Of a stretch of DNA of 19,027 nt, positions 1 to 7,151 are shown one piece after another. Positions within the stretch are counted from its first letter, which is position 1. The number at the start of each line of letters is the position of its first letter. A program made the translations under genes and the position numbers. Source of the stretch: JACIYW01 sp014359745 (GTDB taxonomy: Bacteria; Pseudomonadota; Alphaproteobacteria; Rhodobacterales; Rhodobacteraceae). Location: NCBI GenBank assembly GCA_050433985.1, contig JBNPWE010000035.1, positions 1-19,027 on the forward strand, written 5' to 3'. A model generated the notes under the pieces. That model did not search any database, was not told where the DNA came from, and saw only the letters and a list, made by a program, of their open reading frames with translations.

Positions 1-93
1 GCCAAGGTAAAGGCAAATGTCGGAGCGTCTCATCCGCCGATTATGCCACCGCAGAGCGCGATTGGGAATCCTATGTCAGGCGTGGAACACTAG
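1..93 (+). repeat. Left arm of a 93-bp perfect terminal inverted repeat
   Basis: Bases 1-93 are the exact reverse complement of 18933-19025. Read base by base, I found no mismatch. The arm lies inside the open frame of the RTX gene, so it is coding sequence and not a transposon end. Homology stops after the CTAG at 90-93 (GG follows here, whereas the other copy continues with AC). Whether this is a natural inverted duplication or a contig-end artefact cannot be told from the window. Confidence 0.95.
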
Positions 94-2342
94 GTGGTTT
101 CATTGCGTCCCTGATCGATGCGGGAATTGCCGTCGATTTTTCGCGCGTTTCGGTGGAGCGGGGTACCGACGGGAAGGTGTTTGTGGATGTGGCGGTCGAA
201 GATGCGGCCACTATTCCAACCTACGTCAACCTGTTCTCGAACGGAGCCACAATAACGCAGTCCGTTGACGGCCCGGTCATCCGTTTCTCCTTCGACGCTA
301 ATATGTCAGGGGTTGGTTACGAAAACCTCACGACTTCGACTCAGATTGGTAGTTCTTCGCGGTACGCCGTAAATGGCGAAAGCAACGGTCGCGATCTCTG
401 GATTGCACCTGACGACAGAAATTTTGACTTTGCCGATGTCGGAACTCATACGATCCATGTGGGCGACCCCGAGATCGAAAGCAGCGACGACATCATCATA
501 TCCGGCGGAGGTGCCGACAGCATTCGGGCCGGAGCCGGATGGGACTGGATCTCTGGAGGAGCCGGTAACGACACAATCCATGGTGGCGACGAGAATGATA
601 CGATTTTCGGCGGCGCCGGAAACGACGTGCTGTATGGCGGTAACCAGTTTGATTATCTGGAGGGCGGCGCTGGGGCAGATACGATCAACGGAGCCTCACA
701 AGGTCAAACTGATACTTACTTCTCCGACGGGGGAACAGCGGGGTACAGGACGTCAAATGAGGCAGTGCAGATCAACCTTGAAACTCACACGGCGACCGGA
801 GGTCACGCGTCTGGAGACAGCCTTAGTTTCATAAGTAATCTGGTAGGCTCAAATTTCAATGATCTGTTGATCGGCAATACCAATTTTTCAAATTGGCTGG
901 AAGGAGGCGCTGGGGCAGATACGCTGAATGGAGGAGGTGGGCCCGCTGACTACGATCGCGCCTCCTATCTCCACGCCTCTGCGGGGGTTCTCGCATCGCT
1001 GGAACAGCCTTGGCTGAATTCCGGTGACGCAGCAGGCGACATCTACATCAGCATAGAAGGACTTCACGGAAGTCAATTTAATGACATCCTGATAGGGGAC
1101 GCTGGTGACAATATCCTCAGTGGTGACGCCGGCGATGACTTACTGGTAGCCGGGAATGGTATGGATACCATTAACGGTGGCTTTGGGTTTGATGTGCTTA
1201 GCTACAAAAACCTATCCGAAGCAGTGATCATTGACCTGTCGCAGTGGACATCCAGCAGCGCAATGGTTGCCGACGATGTTGTTATTGCTCAGATTACCGG
1301 CAGTACGAGCAGCATCGAAGCGTACGAGGCCACCGATTTCAACGACACCATGCGCGGATCAGCGCTGGACGACGTACTTATGGGGCGCGCCGGGAACGAT
1401 AATATCATCGGCAATGACGGCAATGACAGCCTGTTCGGCGGCGATGGAGTCGACTTTTTGGACGGAGGCAGCGGTAGCGATTCCATGGTTGGTGGTCTGG
1501 GCGACGATATTTATGTGGTCGACAGCACGAATGACAGCGTCTTGGAAGTGGCAGGCGGTGGAAACGACACAGTGCAGAGCACAATTACGTATACGCTGGG
1601 CGCTGAAGTCGAGACTCTTGTCCTGTCTGGCACATTGGCCATCGATGGAACGGGCAATGCGTTGGCCAACGTACTTTCCGGCAACGCAGCAGCAAACAGG
1701 TTGGTGGGAGATGGAGGAAATGACACGCTCCATGGTGGTGACGGGGCCGACACGCTGAATGGCGGCGATGGCGACGACAGCATCATCGGCGGCGATACCA
1801 GTTCCGATCTGCGCGATGTGGTCTTTGCCGGGGCGGGTCATGATTTTGCCGATGGCGGGTCCGGCAATGACGAGCTGAACGGCATGGACGGCAATGACAC
1901 CTTGGCGGGCGGGGACGGGGCGGATACCGTGATCGGCGGCAACGGTGATGACGTGATCACCGGCAGTGCCTTTGCCGACCTGATCTTTGGCAATGCCGGG
2001 AATGATTTCCTCAATGGCGGCTTCGGGAGCGACGCGATGAATGGCGGCGCGGGGGCTGACAAATTCTTTCATGCGGGCGTGGCCGGGCACGGATCGGACT
2101 GGGTGCAGGATTACCTCAGCACCGAAGGAGATGTGCTGGTGTTTGGCCAGGCGGGGGCCACGGCAAATGATTTTCAGGTAAATGCGGCCAATGCCGGGTC
2201 CGGAGACGCCGGGGTGAATGAAGCTTTCGTCATCTACCGCCCCACCGGTCAGATCCTCTGGGCGCTGGTCGATGGCATGGGCAATGACGAGATAAATCTG
2301 CAAATCTCCGGATCAGGCGAAGTATTCGATTTGCTGGCCTAG
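3..2342 (+). CDS. RTX (haemolysin-type calcium-binding repeat) exoprotein, 5'-truncated
   Basis: The frame is open from base 3, so the start lies outside the window. The GTG at 153 would give 729 residues, but the 50 codons before it read as plausible protein, so I treat the gene as partial (at least 779 residues). Numbered from the GTG, blocks of glycine/aspartate nonapeptides (GGxGxDxhx, for example GGAGNDTIHGG) lie near residues 115-180, 235-265, 308-347, 395-455 and 505-640. They are separated by spacers typical of RTX adhesins or haemolysins. In this family the repeats bind calcium and fold as parallel beta-rolls outside the cell. The last roughly 90 residues, rich in G, A, D and V and ending in FDLLA, fit an uncleaved C-terminal type I secretion signal. 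The first 110 visible residues carry no motif I recognise, so enzyme, adhesin or S-layer function is open. No ABC exporter genes are adjacent. Confidence 0.93.
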   Translation, partial: QGKGKCRSVSSADYATAERDWESYVRRGTLGGFIASLIDAGIAVDFSRVSVERGTDGKVFVDVAVEDAATIPTYVNLFSNGATITQSVDGPVIRFSFDANMSGVGYENLTTSTQIGSSSRYAVNGESNGRDLWIAPDDRNFDFADVGTHTIHVGDPEIESSDDIIISGGGADSIRAGAGWDWISGGAGNDTIHGGDENDTIFGGAGNDVLYGGNQFDYLEGGAGADTINGASQGQTDTYFSDGGTAGYRTSNEAVQINLETHTATGGHASGDSLSFISNLVGSNFNDLLIGNTNFSNWLEGGAGADTLNGGGGPADYDRASYLHASAGVLASLEQPWLNSGDAAGDIYISIEGLHGSQFNDILIGDAGDNILSGDAGDDLLVAGNGMDTINGGFGFDVLSYKNLSEAVIIDLSQWTSSSAMVADDVVIAQITGSTSSIEAYEATDFNDTMRGSALDDVLMGRAGNDNIIGNDGNDSLFGGDGVDFLDGGSGSDSMVGGLGDDIYVVDSTNDSVLEVAGGGNDTVQSTITYTLGAEVETLVLSGTLAIDGTGNALANVLSGNAAANRLVGDGGNDTLHGGDGADTLNGGDGDDSIIGGDTSSDLRDVVFAGAGHDFADGGSGNDELNGMDGNDTLAGGDGADTVIGGNGDDVITGSAFADLIFGNAGNDFLNGGFGSDAMNGGAGADKFFHAGVAGHGSDWVQDYLSTEGDVLVFGQAGATANDFQVNAANAGSGDAGVNEAFVIYRPTGQILWALVDGMGNDEINLQISGSGEVFDLLA

Positions 2343-2516
2343 CGAAACGGGAGTGGTCACATCATCAGGGCGCTCTCGGTCGCAGGTTGAGAGGGTCCTT
2401 CTGTGATTGCAACTCTTGATGCAAGAAGCTTCTGACAGCTTGAGCATGTGGTAATCCGCCCGTTTTTGACGGGGTGCATTCTTAGAGTCGTAAGCGTTTC
2501 GTGGCCCCCAACATCC
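2343..2516. other. Intergenic stretch between RTX gene and IS66 insertion
   Basis: No gene is supported here. It contains a weak hairpin (CCCGT and ACGGG around a TTTTG loop, 2459-2473), too short to call a terminator with confidence. At 2490 it contains a solitary IS66-like end, listed separately. Confidence 0.5.
2490..2512 (+). repeat. Solitary IS66-type terminal repeat outside the complete element
   Basis: The sequence starting GTAAGCGTTTC at 2490 matches the right-hand inverted repeat of the adjacent IS66 (read inward from 5031) at about 19 of 23 positions. That is better than the element's own left end, which matches at about 15 of 23. It points the same way as a left end and lies 35 bp outside the present left end. 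It may be a remnant of an older related insertion. Confidence 0.5.
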
Positions 2517-2524
2517 ACTTGCTT
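2517..2524. repeat. Target site duplication of IS66 element, left copy
   Basis: ACTTGCTT directly abuts the left GTAAGCG end and is repeated exactly at 5032-5039. Eight bp is the duplication length characteristic of IS66-family insertion. Confidence 0.93.
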
Positions 2525-2553
2525 GTAAGCGGTCGCTGCGGACCACCGACGGC

Positions 2554-4113
2554 TTAGCTTGACGGCGCAAAGTTCCACGGCAGCAGATCATTGAGGCGAC
2601 TTTGCGGGTGGCCGTTGGCGATGGCGGTCAGGGTGGCCTTGAGATAGGCGAAGGGTTCGATGCCGTTGGTCTTGCATGTTTCGATGAGCGACGCGATGCG
2701 GCCCCAGGCGATACCGCCTTCGTCGTGGCCCGCGAAGAGTGCGTTCTTGCGATTGAGCGCGATGGGGCGGATCAAATTTTCGACCCTGTTGTTGTCGATC
2801 TCGACGCGGCCGTCGGTCAGGAAGGTTTGCAGCCCGTCCCAGTGGTTGTGGATATAGGTTAACTTTTCGCCGAGCCGGGATTTGGCGGATATCTTTCGGC
2901 GTTGCGCCTGCAGCCAGTCGCCGAAGGCCGCCACCAGTGGCGCGGTGCGGGCCTGACGGGCGGACAGGCGCTGGCCGGGCGAGATGCCGCGGATATCGGC
3001 TTCGACGGCATAAAATTCAGCGATGCGGCGCAGGCCCTCGGCGGCGATCTCAGAACCATCGCGGTCAAAGACTTCCTTGAGCTTGCGGCGCGCGTGCGCC
3101 CAGCAATGGGCCACGCGAATGGGCGCGCCACCCTTGCGGATCGGTTTGGTCAGCCGGTTGTAGCCGGTGTAACCATCGATTTGCAGGATGCCGTCAAAGC
3201 CCGTCAGGAAGGTTTCAGCATGTTCGCCCGCGCGGCCAGGGGCGTAAAAGTAGACCACGCCGGGTGGATCCTCGCCGCCCCATGGCCGGTCATCGCGCGC
3301 GAGTGCCCAGAGATATCCCGTCTTTGTCGTCCCGCGCCCCGGGTCCAGGACCGGGGCCGTCGTCTCGTCCATGAACAGCTTGCCGGACCGCTTAATATGC
3401 TCGGCGAGCCGGTCTACCACTGGCCCTAAATGGAAGGCGGCTTTGCCCACCCAATCGGCCAGCACCGCACGGTGCAGATCAAGGCCCGCCCGTGCGAGGA
3501 TTTGGCTTTGGCGATATAGCGGCAGATGGTCTGCATATTTGCTGACCAGCACATGGGCGAGGGTCGCCTCGGTCGGCAGGCCGCCCATGATCAGGTGGCT
3601 GGGTGTCGGTGCCTGGGTCACGCCATCGGTGCAGGTCCGGCAGGCGTATTTCGGGCGCACGGTGACGATGACGCGCAATTGCGCAGGCACGATGTCCAGC
3701 CGTTCGCTGCGGTCCTCACCGATTTTGTGCATGACACCGCAGCCGCAGGGGCAGATCAGGCTGGCAGGTTCGACGATCACTTCAACGCGGGGCAAGGACG
3801 CGGGCAAATTGCCGATGGTGCGCTTGGGGGCGGGTTTGACGGCAGCGTTTGCACCCGTTTTGGCGGCCTGTTGGTCTTTCTGCGCCTCGACCTCGGCCAG
3901 TGCGATCGACAAATCTTCAAACGCCAGCTGCCGCTCATCCTCGGTCAGCTTTTCCGACTTTTTGCCATGCAAAGCGTGGTTCAACTCGGCGATGAGATGC
4001 TCTTGCCGCCGCGTGATATTCTGAAGCAATGCGATCGTTTCCATCAACGCAGAAACGACCGCGCGCTGCGCGGCAGGTATGGTGGAAAGGTCTATGGCGG
4101 GTACAGTAATCAT
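2554..4113 (-). CDS. tnpC: IS66 family transposase TnpC
   Basis: This is the DDE transposase of the element, 519 residues from the ATG at 4113 (a TTG two codons upstream at 4119 is possible), a normal IS66 length. Order of domains: an N-terminal coiled-coil/leucine-zipper stretch (about residues 20-60), a zinc-finger segment with CPCGCG near 121-126 and CRTC near 158-161, and then the catalytic domain. Likely catalytic acidic residues are D249 (FMDET), D313 (QIDGYTGY) and E445 (DNNRVENLIRP). The C-terminus, with PWNFAPS, matches the usual IS66 C-terminal domain. It lies 54 bp downstream of tnpB. No clear ribosome binding site is visible, which suggests coupling to upstream translation. The frame is intact. 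Confidence 0.96.
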   Translation of the reverse strand: MITVPAIDLSTIPAAQRAVVSALMETIALLQNITRRQEHLIAELNHALHGKKSEKLTEDERQLAFEDLSIALAEVEAQKDQQAAKTGANAAVKPAPKRTIGNLPASLPRVEVIVEPASLICPCGCGVMHKIGEDRSERLDIVPAQLRVIVTVRPKYACRTCTDGVTQAPTPSHLIMGGLPTEATLAHVLVSKYADHLPLYRQSQILARAGLDLHRAVLADWVGKAAFHLGPVVDRLAEHIKRSGKLFMDETTAPVLDPGRGTTKTGYLWALARDDRPWGGEDPPGVVYFYAPGRAGEHAETFLTGFDGILQIDGYTGYNRLTKPIRKGGAPIRVAHCWAHARRKLKEVFDRDGSEIAAEGLRRIAEFYAVEADIRGISPGQRLSARQARTAPLVAAFGDWLQAQRRKISAKSRLGEKLTYIHNHWDGLQTFLTDGRVEIDNNRVENLIRPIALNRKNALFAGHDEGGIAWGRIASLIETCKTNGIEPFAYLKATLTAIANGHPQSRLNDLLPWNFAPSS

Positions 4114-4167
4114 GCCCAAGGCTTACTATAAAACCCCAGTAAAAACACGCAAAATCAATCAGATGTT

Positions 4168-4521
4168 TCACTCTGCCGCAGCCGGTGGGCGTGTCTCCAG
4201 CGCCTTCACGCGGCGCCAGTCAAGCCCGGCAAACAGCGCCTCGAACTGGGCATGGTTCAGCGCCATCACCCCGTCCTTGATGGCGGGCCAGGTGAATGTC
4301 GCGTCCTCCAGCCGCTTGTAGGCCATCACCAGACCGGAGCCATCCCAATACAAAAGCTTCAGCCGATCCGCCCGGCGCGAGCGGAACACAAACACCGTGC
4401 CAGTGAACGGATCCTTGCGCAGCACAGATGACACGATTGCCGCCAGGCCATCGTGACCCTTCCTGAAGTCGACAGGCTGCGTCGAGACCAGAACCCGCAC
4501 ACGGTTCGACGGGAACATCAT
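4168..4521 (-). CDS. tnpB: IS66 family accessory protein TnpB
   Basis: This small IS66 Orf2 protein, 117 residues, has the family hallmarks: a start MMFPSNRVRVLVSTQPVDF, then RKGHDGLAAIV, a central FVFRSRRADRLKLLYWDG and a C-terminal WPAI region. The frame stays open upstream, but the ATG at 4521 is chosen because it overlaps the tnpA stop (ATGA, 4521-4518), the usual IS66 coupling, and because the protein then has family length. TnpB is needed for efficient IS66 transposition, but its biochemical role is not established. Confidence 0.95.
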   Translation of the reverse strand: MMFPSNRVRVLVSTQPVDFRKGHDGLAAIVSSVLRKDPFTGTVFVFRSRRADRLKLLYWDGSGLVMAYKRLEDATFTWPAIKDGVMALNHAQFEALFAGLDWRRVKALETRPPAAAE

Positions 4522-4946
4522 GACGACGACCCAATCGCCCGCACGATCTCGGCAATTCTTGTGGCTGTCGTGGCACCGTCCAGCCGGATTGTCACTTGGC
4601 CCAGGGCAATCTCGATGGATGCAGAGGGCGGCGCTTTGGACTTGCCCGGCTGCTCTGAAAGAACTGGCACAGGGGCAGCAGCGCCCCCGTCCGACAGCAT
4701 GATCGGTGCGAAACAAAACCCATCCGCGTCCGCAGGCAAAACCAACCTTCCATCACGCGCCCGACTGCGCCATTCCGACAGATGGTTCGCCCGAAGCCCA
4801 TACCGCGCAGCAACCGAGTTTACCGTCGCCCCCGGCTTCAGGCTCTCGGCCACAATCCGCGCCTTGATCTCATCCGGCCAGCGTCGCTGCCCGTTGGTCC
4901 GTATGTCCACCCCGTAGTCCCTGAGAAACTCCACCGTAGTCGCCAT
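4518..4946 (-). CDS. tnpA: IS66 family accessory protein TnpA (helix-turn-helix)
   Basis: This is the first gene of the element, 142 residues. The N-terminal half (residues about 15-60, with RRWPDEIKARIVAESL and then YGLRANHLSEWR) is the helix-turn-helix typical of IS66 Orf1 and IS3/IS911-like OrfA proteins, and probably binds the IS ends. The C-terminal half is a variable linker plus a short conserved tail (IEIALGQVTIRLDG). The ATG at 4946 is preferred over the TTG at 4964 because GGGAG lies about 7 bases upstream. Its stop overlaps the tnpB start by 4 bp. Confidence 0.93.
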   Translation of the reverse strand: MATTVEFLRDYGVDIRTNGQRRWPDEIKARIVAESLKPGATVNSVAARYGLRANHLSEWRSRARDGRLVLPADADGFCFAPIMLSDGGAAAPVPVLSEQPGKSKAPPSASIEIALGQVTIRLDGATTATRIAEIVRAIGSSS

Positions 4947-4986
4947 CGCGATACTCCCACCCAATCTCTAAACAGGAGCGGCATCG

Positions 4987-5049
4987 CAGGTCAGGCGAAA
5001 ATCGGGAAGGTGCGGTCCAGGAAACGCTTACACTTGCTTGCCTGACCTG
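4987..5049. repeat. 10-bp inverted repeat spanning the IS66 right boundary
   Basis: CAGGTCAGGC at 4987-4996 is the exact reverse complement of GCCTGACCTG at 5040-5049. One arm lies inside the IS and the other just outside the target duplication, with a 43-base loop that includes the terminal repeat. It may be coincidence or a sequence preference of insertion. Confidence 0.4.
5032..5039. repeat. Target site duplication of IS66 element, right copy
   Basis: ACTTGCTT directly follows the right end (5031) and is identical to 2517-2524. Confidence 0.93.
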
Positions 5050-5083
5050 AAAGTGGTCGCATGATATCAGTGTGTTGTGATTC

Positions 5084-5296
5084 GGTCGTTTCAGCACGAC
5101 GGATTTGCGCGACGCGTTCGACGCCATTCTGTACATGGCGTCCAGCGGCTGCGAGTGGCGACTGTTGCCGAACAACTTCCCGCCGGTTTCGGGCGTGCGC
5201 CGCTATTTCTACGACTGGCGCGACATCAGCCTGCTGCGGACGATCAACCACCATCTGGTCATGGCCGCGCGGGACGCCATGGGACGGGAAACTTGA
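5084..5296 (+). pseudogene. IS5-type transposase fragment (N-terminal domain only)
   Basis: From about 5084 the frame reads a short stretch ending STTDLRDAFDAILYMASSG, followed by CEWRLLPNNFPP and later YFYDWRD and INHHLVM, up to a stop at 5294-5296. This is the conserved N-terminal part (DUF4096-like) of IS5-family transposases of the IS427/IS1031 kind. About 30 residues expected at the N-terminus are missing (an in-frame TGA sits just upstream at 5078-5080), and the whole DDE catalytic domain is absent after the GRET end. It is therefore a dead fragment, presumably left by deletion. No inverted repeats belonging to it were found. Confidence 0.8.
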
Positions 5297-5527
5297 CTAC
5301 GCCAACCGTTTTCACCACGATACAAATCCAGCATGGCAGACTGCCGTGATTAATGATTATGAGCTTTTGGGCTTTTCTGTTAGAGTGCTTCGCTTTGCGT
5401 CACGGCAGTAGAACTTGCCTCGACAGGTGATTGCGACCTGCCCCCGTCCCGATGGTTCCTCCCCGGCCTCGAACGTATGCGGGGGGGCGCAGCGCGGCGT
5501 TTCGCTAGCGACAGGCAGTTTCACCGG

Positions 5528-5710
5528 GGAATCCAGGCGGAATCCACCTGCCGGACGATCTTGGAAAAAGCGACTCGTTATCAAAGGCTTGCGGAATCAC
5601 GATCGTGGCGTGCTGGATTCTTTTGCGGAAGCCAGGGAATCCAGTTTTCGGAAGCCACCCCGCCGGAATCCAGCCAGTGGAAGCCACCCACTGCGAAGCC
5701 GTTGAATCCG
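5528..5710 (+). repeat. Array of nine GGAATCC/GGAAGCC 8-mers
   Basis: GGAATCCA occurs at 5528 and 5539. Then follow GGAAGCCA 5627, GGAATCCA 5636, GGAAGCCA 5650, GGAATCCA 5665, GGAAGCCA 5679 and two variants, CGAAGCCG 5694 and TGAATCCG 5703. Spacings in the second cluster are 9, 14, 15, 14, 15 and 9, and the first five copies alternate strictly between G and T at the fifth base. The cluster ends about 15 bp before a TTGACA hexamer. It could be a regulatory binding array, an iteron-like set or a degenerate tandem repeat; I cannot assign a function. Confidence 0.75.
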
Positions 5711-5724
5711 CGTGTATTTTTCGT

Positions 5725-5771
5725 TTGACAAAGCTGCCCCCCTTGACTCATACCTTGATCATCGAAGATTT
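5725..5771 (+). promoter_or_regulatory. Possible promoter for the methyltransferase operon
   Basis: Two -35-like hexamers lie close together: TTGACA at 5725-5730 and TTGACT at 5743-5748. Suitable -10 hexamers are weak (for example AAGATT about 16 bp after the second). The placement fits a promoter between the 8-mer array and the operon, but the call rests on the -35 matches only. Confidence 0.3.
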
Positions 5772-5799
5772 GCGCCCGGAGGAACCCCCTCGCGGGCGC
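5772..5799 (+). terminator. Strong stem-loop in the leader of the methyltransferase operon
   Basis: GCGCCCG (5772-5778) pairs exactly with CGGGCGC (5793-5799), and the inner GAGG pairs with CCTC. This gives an 11-bp interrupted GC-rich stem with a 5-base loop, followed by GTTT. The T run is short, so it may be an intrinsic terminator for transcription entering from the left, an attenuator, or simply a structured leader. It lies about 90 bp before the first methyltransferase. Confidence 0.4.
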
Positions 5800-5891
5800 G
5801 TTTCAATTCCCGACATCGCGGATCCCGATCCTGCCGCTGGCCCTCCCGGCCGACGTGCGTCTGACCGCCCTTCCCAAATGAGACCCTTCCC

Positions 5892-7151
5892 ATGGACCTT
5901 GTCTTCGCGCCAAGCGAGATCGAGACGTGGCCGATCGACCGGCTGCGCCCCTATGCGCGCAATGCCAAGATGCATGGGCAGGACCAGGTGGCCAGGATCG
6001 CCGCCAGCATGGCCAAGTTCGGCTGGACCGTGCCATGCTTGGTGGCCGACGATGGCGAGTTGATCGCGGGGCACGGCCGGGTGCTGGCGGCCATCATGCT
6101 GGGGCTGAAGGATGTGCCGGTGATCCGGCTCGGCCACCTCGACGAGGCCGAACGCCGTGCCTACCGGATCGCCGACAATAAACTGACCGAGCTGGGCGAA
6201 TGGGACGAGGCGATGCTGCGCGACGAGATCGCGGGGCTTCTGGCCGAAGATTTCGACCTGTCGCTGCTGGGGATCGCCGACGAGGATCTGGACGCGCTGC
6301 TGCGGAATCCGGATCAGGTTGAGGGTGGTGCCGTCGAGGGCGAGGATGACATTCCGGAACCGCCGGTCACACCGGTGTCGGTGCCGGGCGACCTTTGGCA
6401 GCTCGGGTCGCACCGGTTGATCTGCGGCGACAGCACCTCGGCCGATGTGGTCGGACGGTTGCTTGGTGATGTTCGCCCCCTGCTGATGGTCACCGACCCG
6501 CCCTATGGCGTGGAATATGACCCGTCCTGGCGCAACCAGGCGGGGGCGGCCAAGACCAGGCGCACCGGCAAGGTGCTGAACGACGACCGGGCCGACTGGC
6601 GCGAAGTCTGGGCGCTGTTCCCTGGCGACGTCGCCTATGTCTGGCACGGCGCGCTGCATGCGGCGACCGTGGCCGACAGCCTGGTGGCCGCGGGTCTCAG
6701 TATCCGGTCACAGATCATCTGGGCGAAGGACCGGCTGGTCCTCAGCCGCGGCGATTATCACTGGCAGCACGAACCCTGCTGGTATGCGGTGCGCGCGAAG
6801 GGCAAGGGCCACTGGGCCGGGGACCGCAAGCAGACGACGCTGTGGCAGATCGCCAACCGCGATCAGGATGCAGAGACGGTCCACGGCACACAGAAGCCGG
6901 TGGAATGCATGCGCCGCCCGATTCTGAACAATTCCAGCCCGGGTCAGGCGGTGTTTGAACCCTTCATGGGATCCGGCACCACATTGATCGCGGCCGAGAC
7001 CACAGGGCGCGTCTGCTTCGGGATCGAGTTGAACCCGGCCTATGTCGATGTGGCCATCGAGCGCTGGCAGCAGTTCACCGGTCAGGAAGCGGTGCTGGCG
7101 GAATCCGGGGAGAGTTTCGCAACCCTCAAATCCAGGAGACTGGCAGCATGA
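5892..7151 (+). CDS. ParB-domain/DNA methyltransferase fusion, DPPY type
   Basis: A 419-residue phage-type DNA modification enzyme. Residues about 10-105 form a ParB/sulfiredoxin-like N-terminal domain (RLRPYARNAK, ELIAGHGRVLAA, YRIADNKLTELG). Residues about 168-395 form an SAM-dependent amino-methyltransferase: catalytic motif IV DPPY at 202-205, SAM-binding motif EPFMGSGTT at 356-364, and IELNPAYVDVA following. Motif IV preceding motif I is the beta-class order, and DPPY most often goes with N6-adenine methylation; target base and site are not predictable here. The start at 5892 has only a weak ribosome site. The stop overlaps the next start by 4 bp. No restriction endonuclease is nearby, so it is probably a solitary phage methylase. 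The ParB-like part is common in such fusions and does not imply plasmid partition. Confidence 0.93.
   Translation: MDLVFAPSEIETWPIDRLRPYARNAKMHGQDQVARIAASMAKFGWTVPCLVADDGELIAGHGRVLAAIMLGLKDVPVIRLGHLDEAERRAYRIADNKLTELGEWDEAMLRDEIAGLLAEDFDLSLLGIADEDLDALLRNPDQVEGGAVEGEDDIPEPPVTPVSVPGDLWQLGSHRLICGDSTSADVVGRLLGDVRPLLMVTDPPYGVEYDPSWRNQAGAAKTRRTGKVLNDDRADWREVWALFPGDVAYVWHGALHAATVADSLVAAGLSIRSQIIWAKDRLVLSRGDYHWQHEPCWYAVRAKGKGHWAGDRKQTTLWQIANRDQDAETVHGTQKPVECMRRPILNNSSPGQAVFEPFMGSGTTLIAAETTGRVCFGIELNPAYVDVAIERWQQFTGQEAVLAESGESFATLKSRRLAA

Larger units (their letters stand above)
2525..5031 (-). mobile_element. Complete IS66-family insertion sequence (about 2.5 kb)
   Basis: The element is bounded by imperfect terminal inverted repeats that both begin GTAAGCG (2525 rightward, 5031 leftward; about 15 of the first 23 positions agree). 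It is flanked by the 8-bp direct repeat ACTTGCTT. It carries the three genes expected of a full IS66 member, tnpA, tnpB and tnpC, all on the minus strand and all with intact frames. The intact target duplication suggests no rearrangement since insertion, and the element is probably transposition-competent. Confidence 0.95.
5297..5891. other. About 600 bp without a convincing gene, preceding the phage methyltransferase operon
   Basis: Open frames here lack recognisable protein character and overlap one another. The stretch holds a 10-bp inverted repeat (ACTGCCGTGA at 5340-5349 with TCACGGCAGT at 5400-5409), an array of GGAAKCCA 8-mers (5528-5710), a 10-bp palindrome CACGATCGTG at 5598-5607, possible promoter elements near 5725-5770 and a strong hairpin at 5772-5799. 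It forms the boundary between IS debris and the phage genes. I saw no integrase or recognisable attachment site in it. Confidence 0.6.

Noticed and set aside
1..93. Terminal inverted repeat of a transposon or linear phage genome
   Set aside because: The repeat is internal coding sequence of an RTX gene, lacks transposon end features, and the 19-kb interior is a mosaic of unrelated segments rather than one element.
480..2070. Tandem DNA repeats or CRISPR-like array inside the RTX gene
   Set aside because: The periodicity is the 27-base codon pattern of calcium-binding nonapeptides, with variable sequence, and is fully explained by the protein.
1359..2303. Minus-strand frame of 314 codons opposite the RTX repeats
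   Set aside because: Repetitive codons of the glycine/aspartate repeats create open antisense frames; the product is a periodic I/A/H-rich sequence without a fold.
5340..5409. Phage attachment site or recombination site based on the ACTGCCGTGA inverted repeat
   Set aside because: Only a 10-bp inverted repeat with a 50-base loop; no integrase, no matching core elsewhere in the window and no tRNA end nearby.
5297..5520. tRNA or other structured RNA gene
   Set aside because: No cloverleaf or known RNA consensus could be traced by eye; the G-run near 5480 and the nearby short repeats are not in the right arrangement.
5528..5710. CRISPR array
   Set aside because: The repeated units are only 8 bp with 1-7 bp between most copies, much shorter than CRISPR repeats and spacers, and no cas gene is present.
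5748..6659. Minus-strand frame of 303 codons covering the first methyltransferase leader and half the gene
   Set aside because: Antisense shadow of the ParB-methyltransferase fusion, with no motif and no start context.
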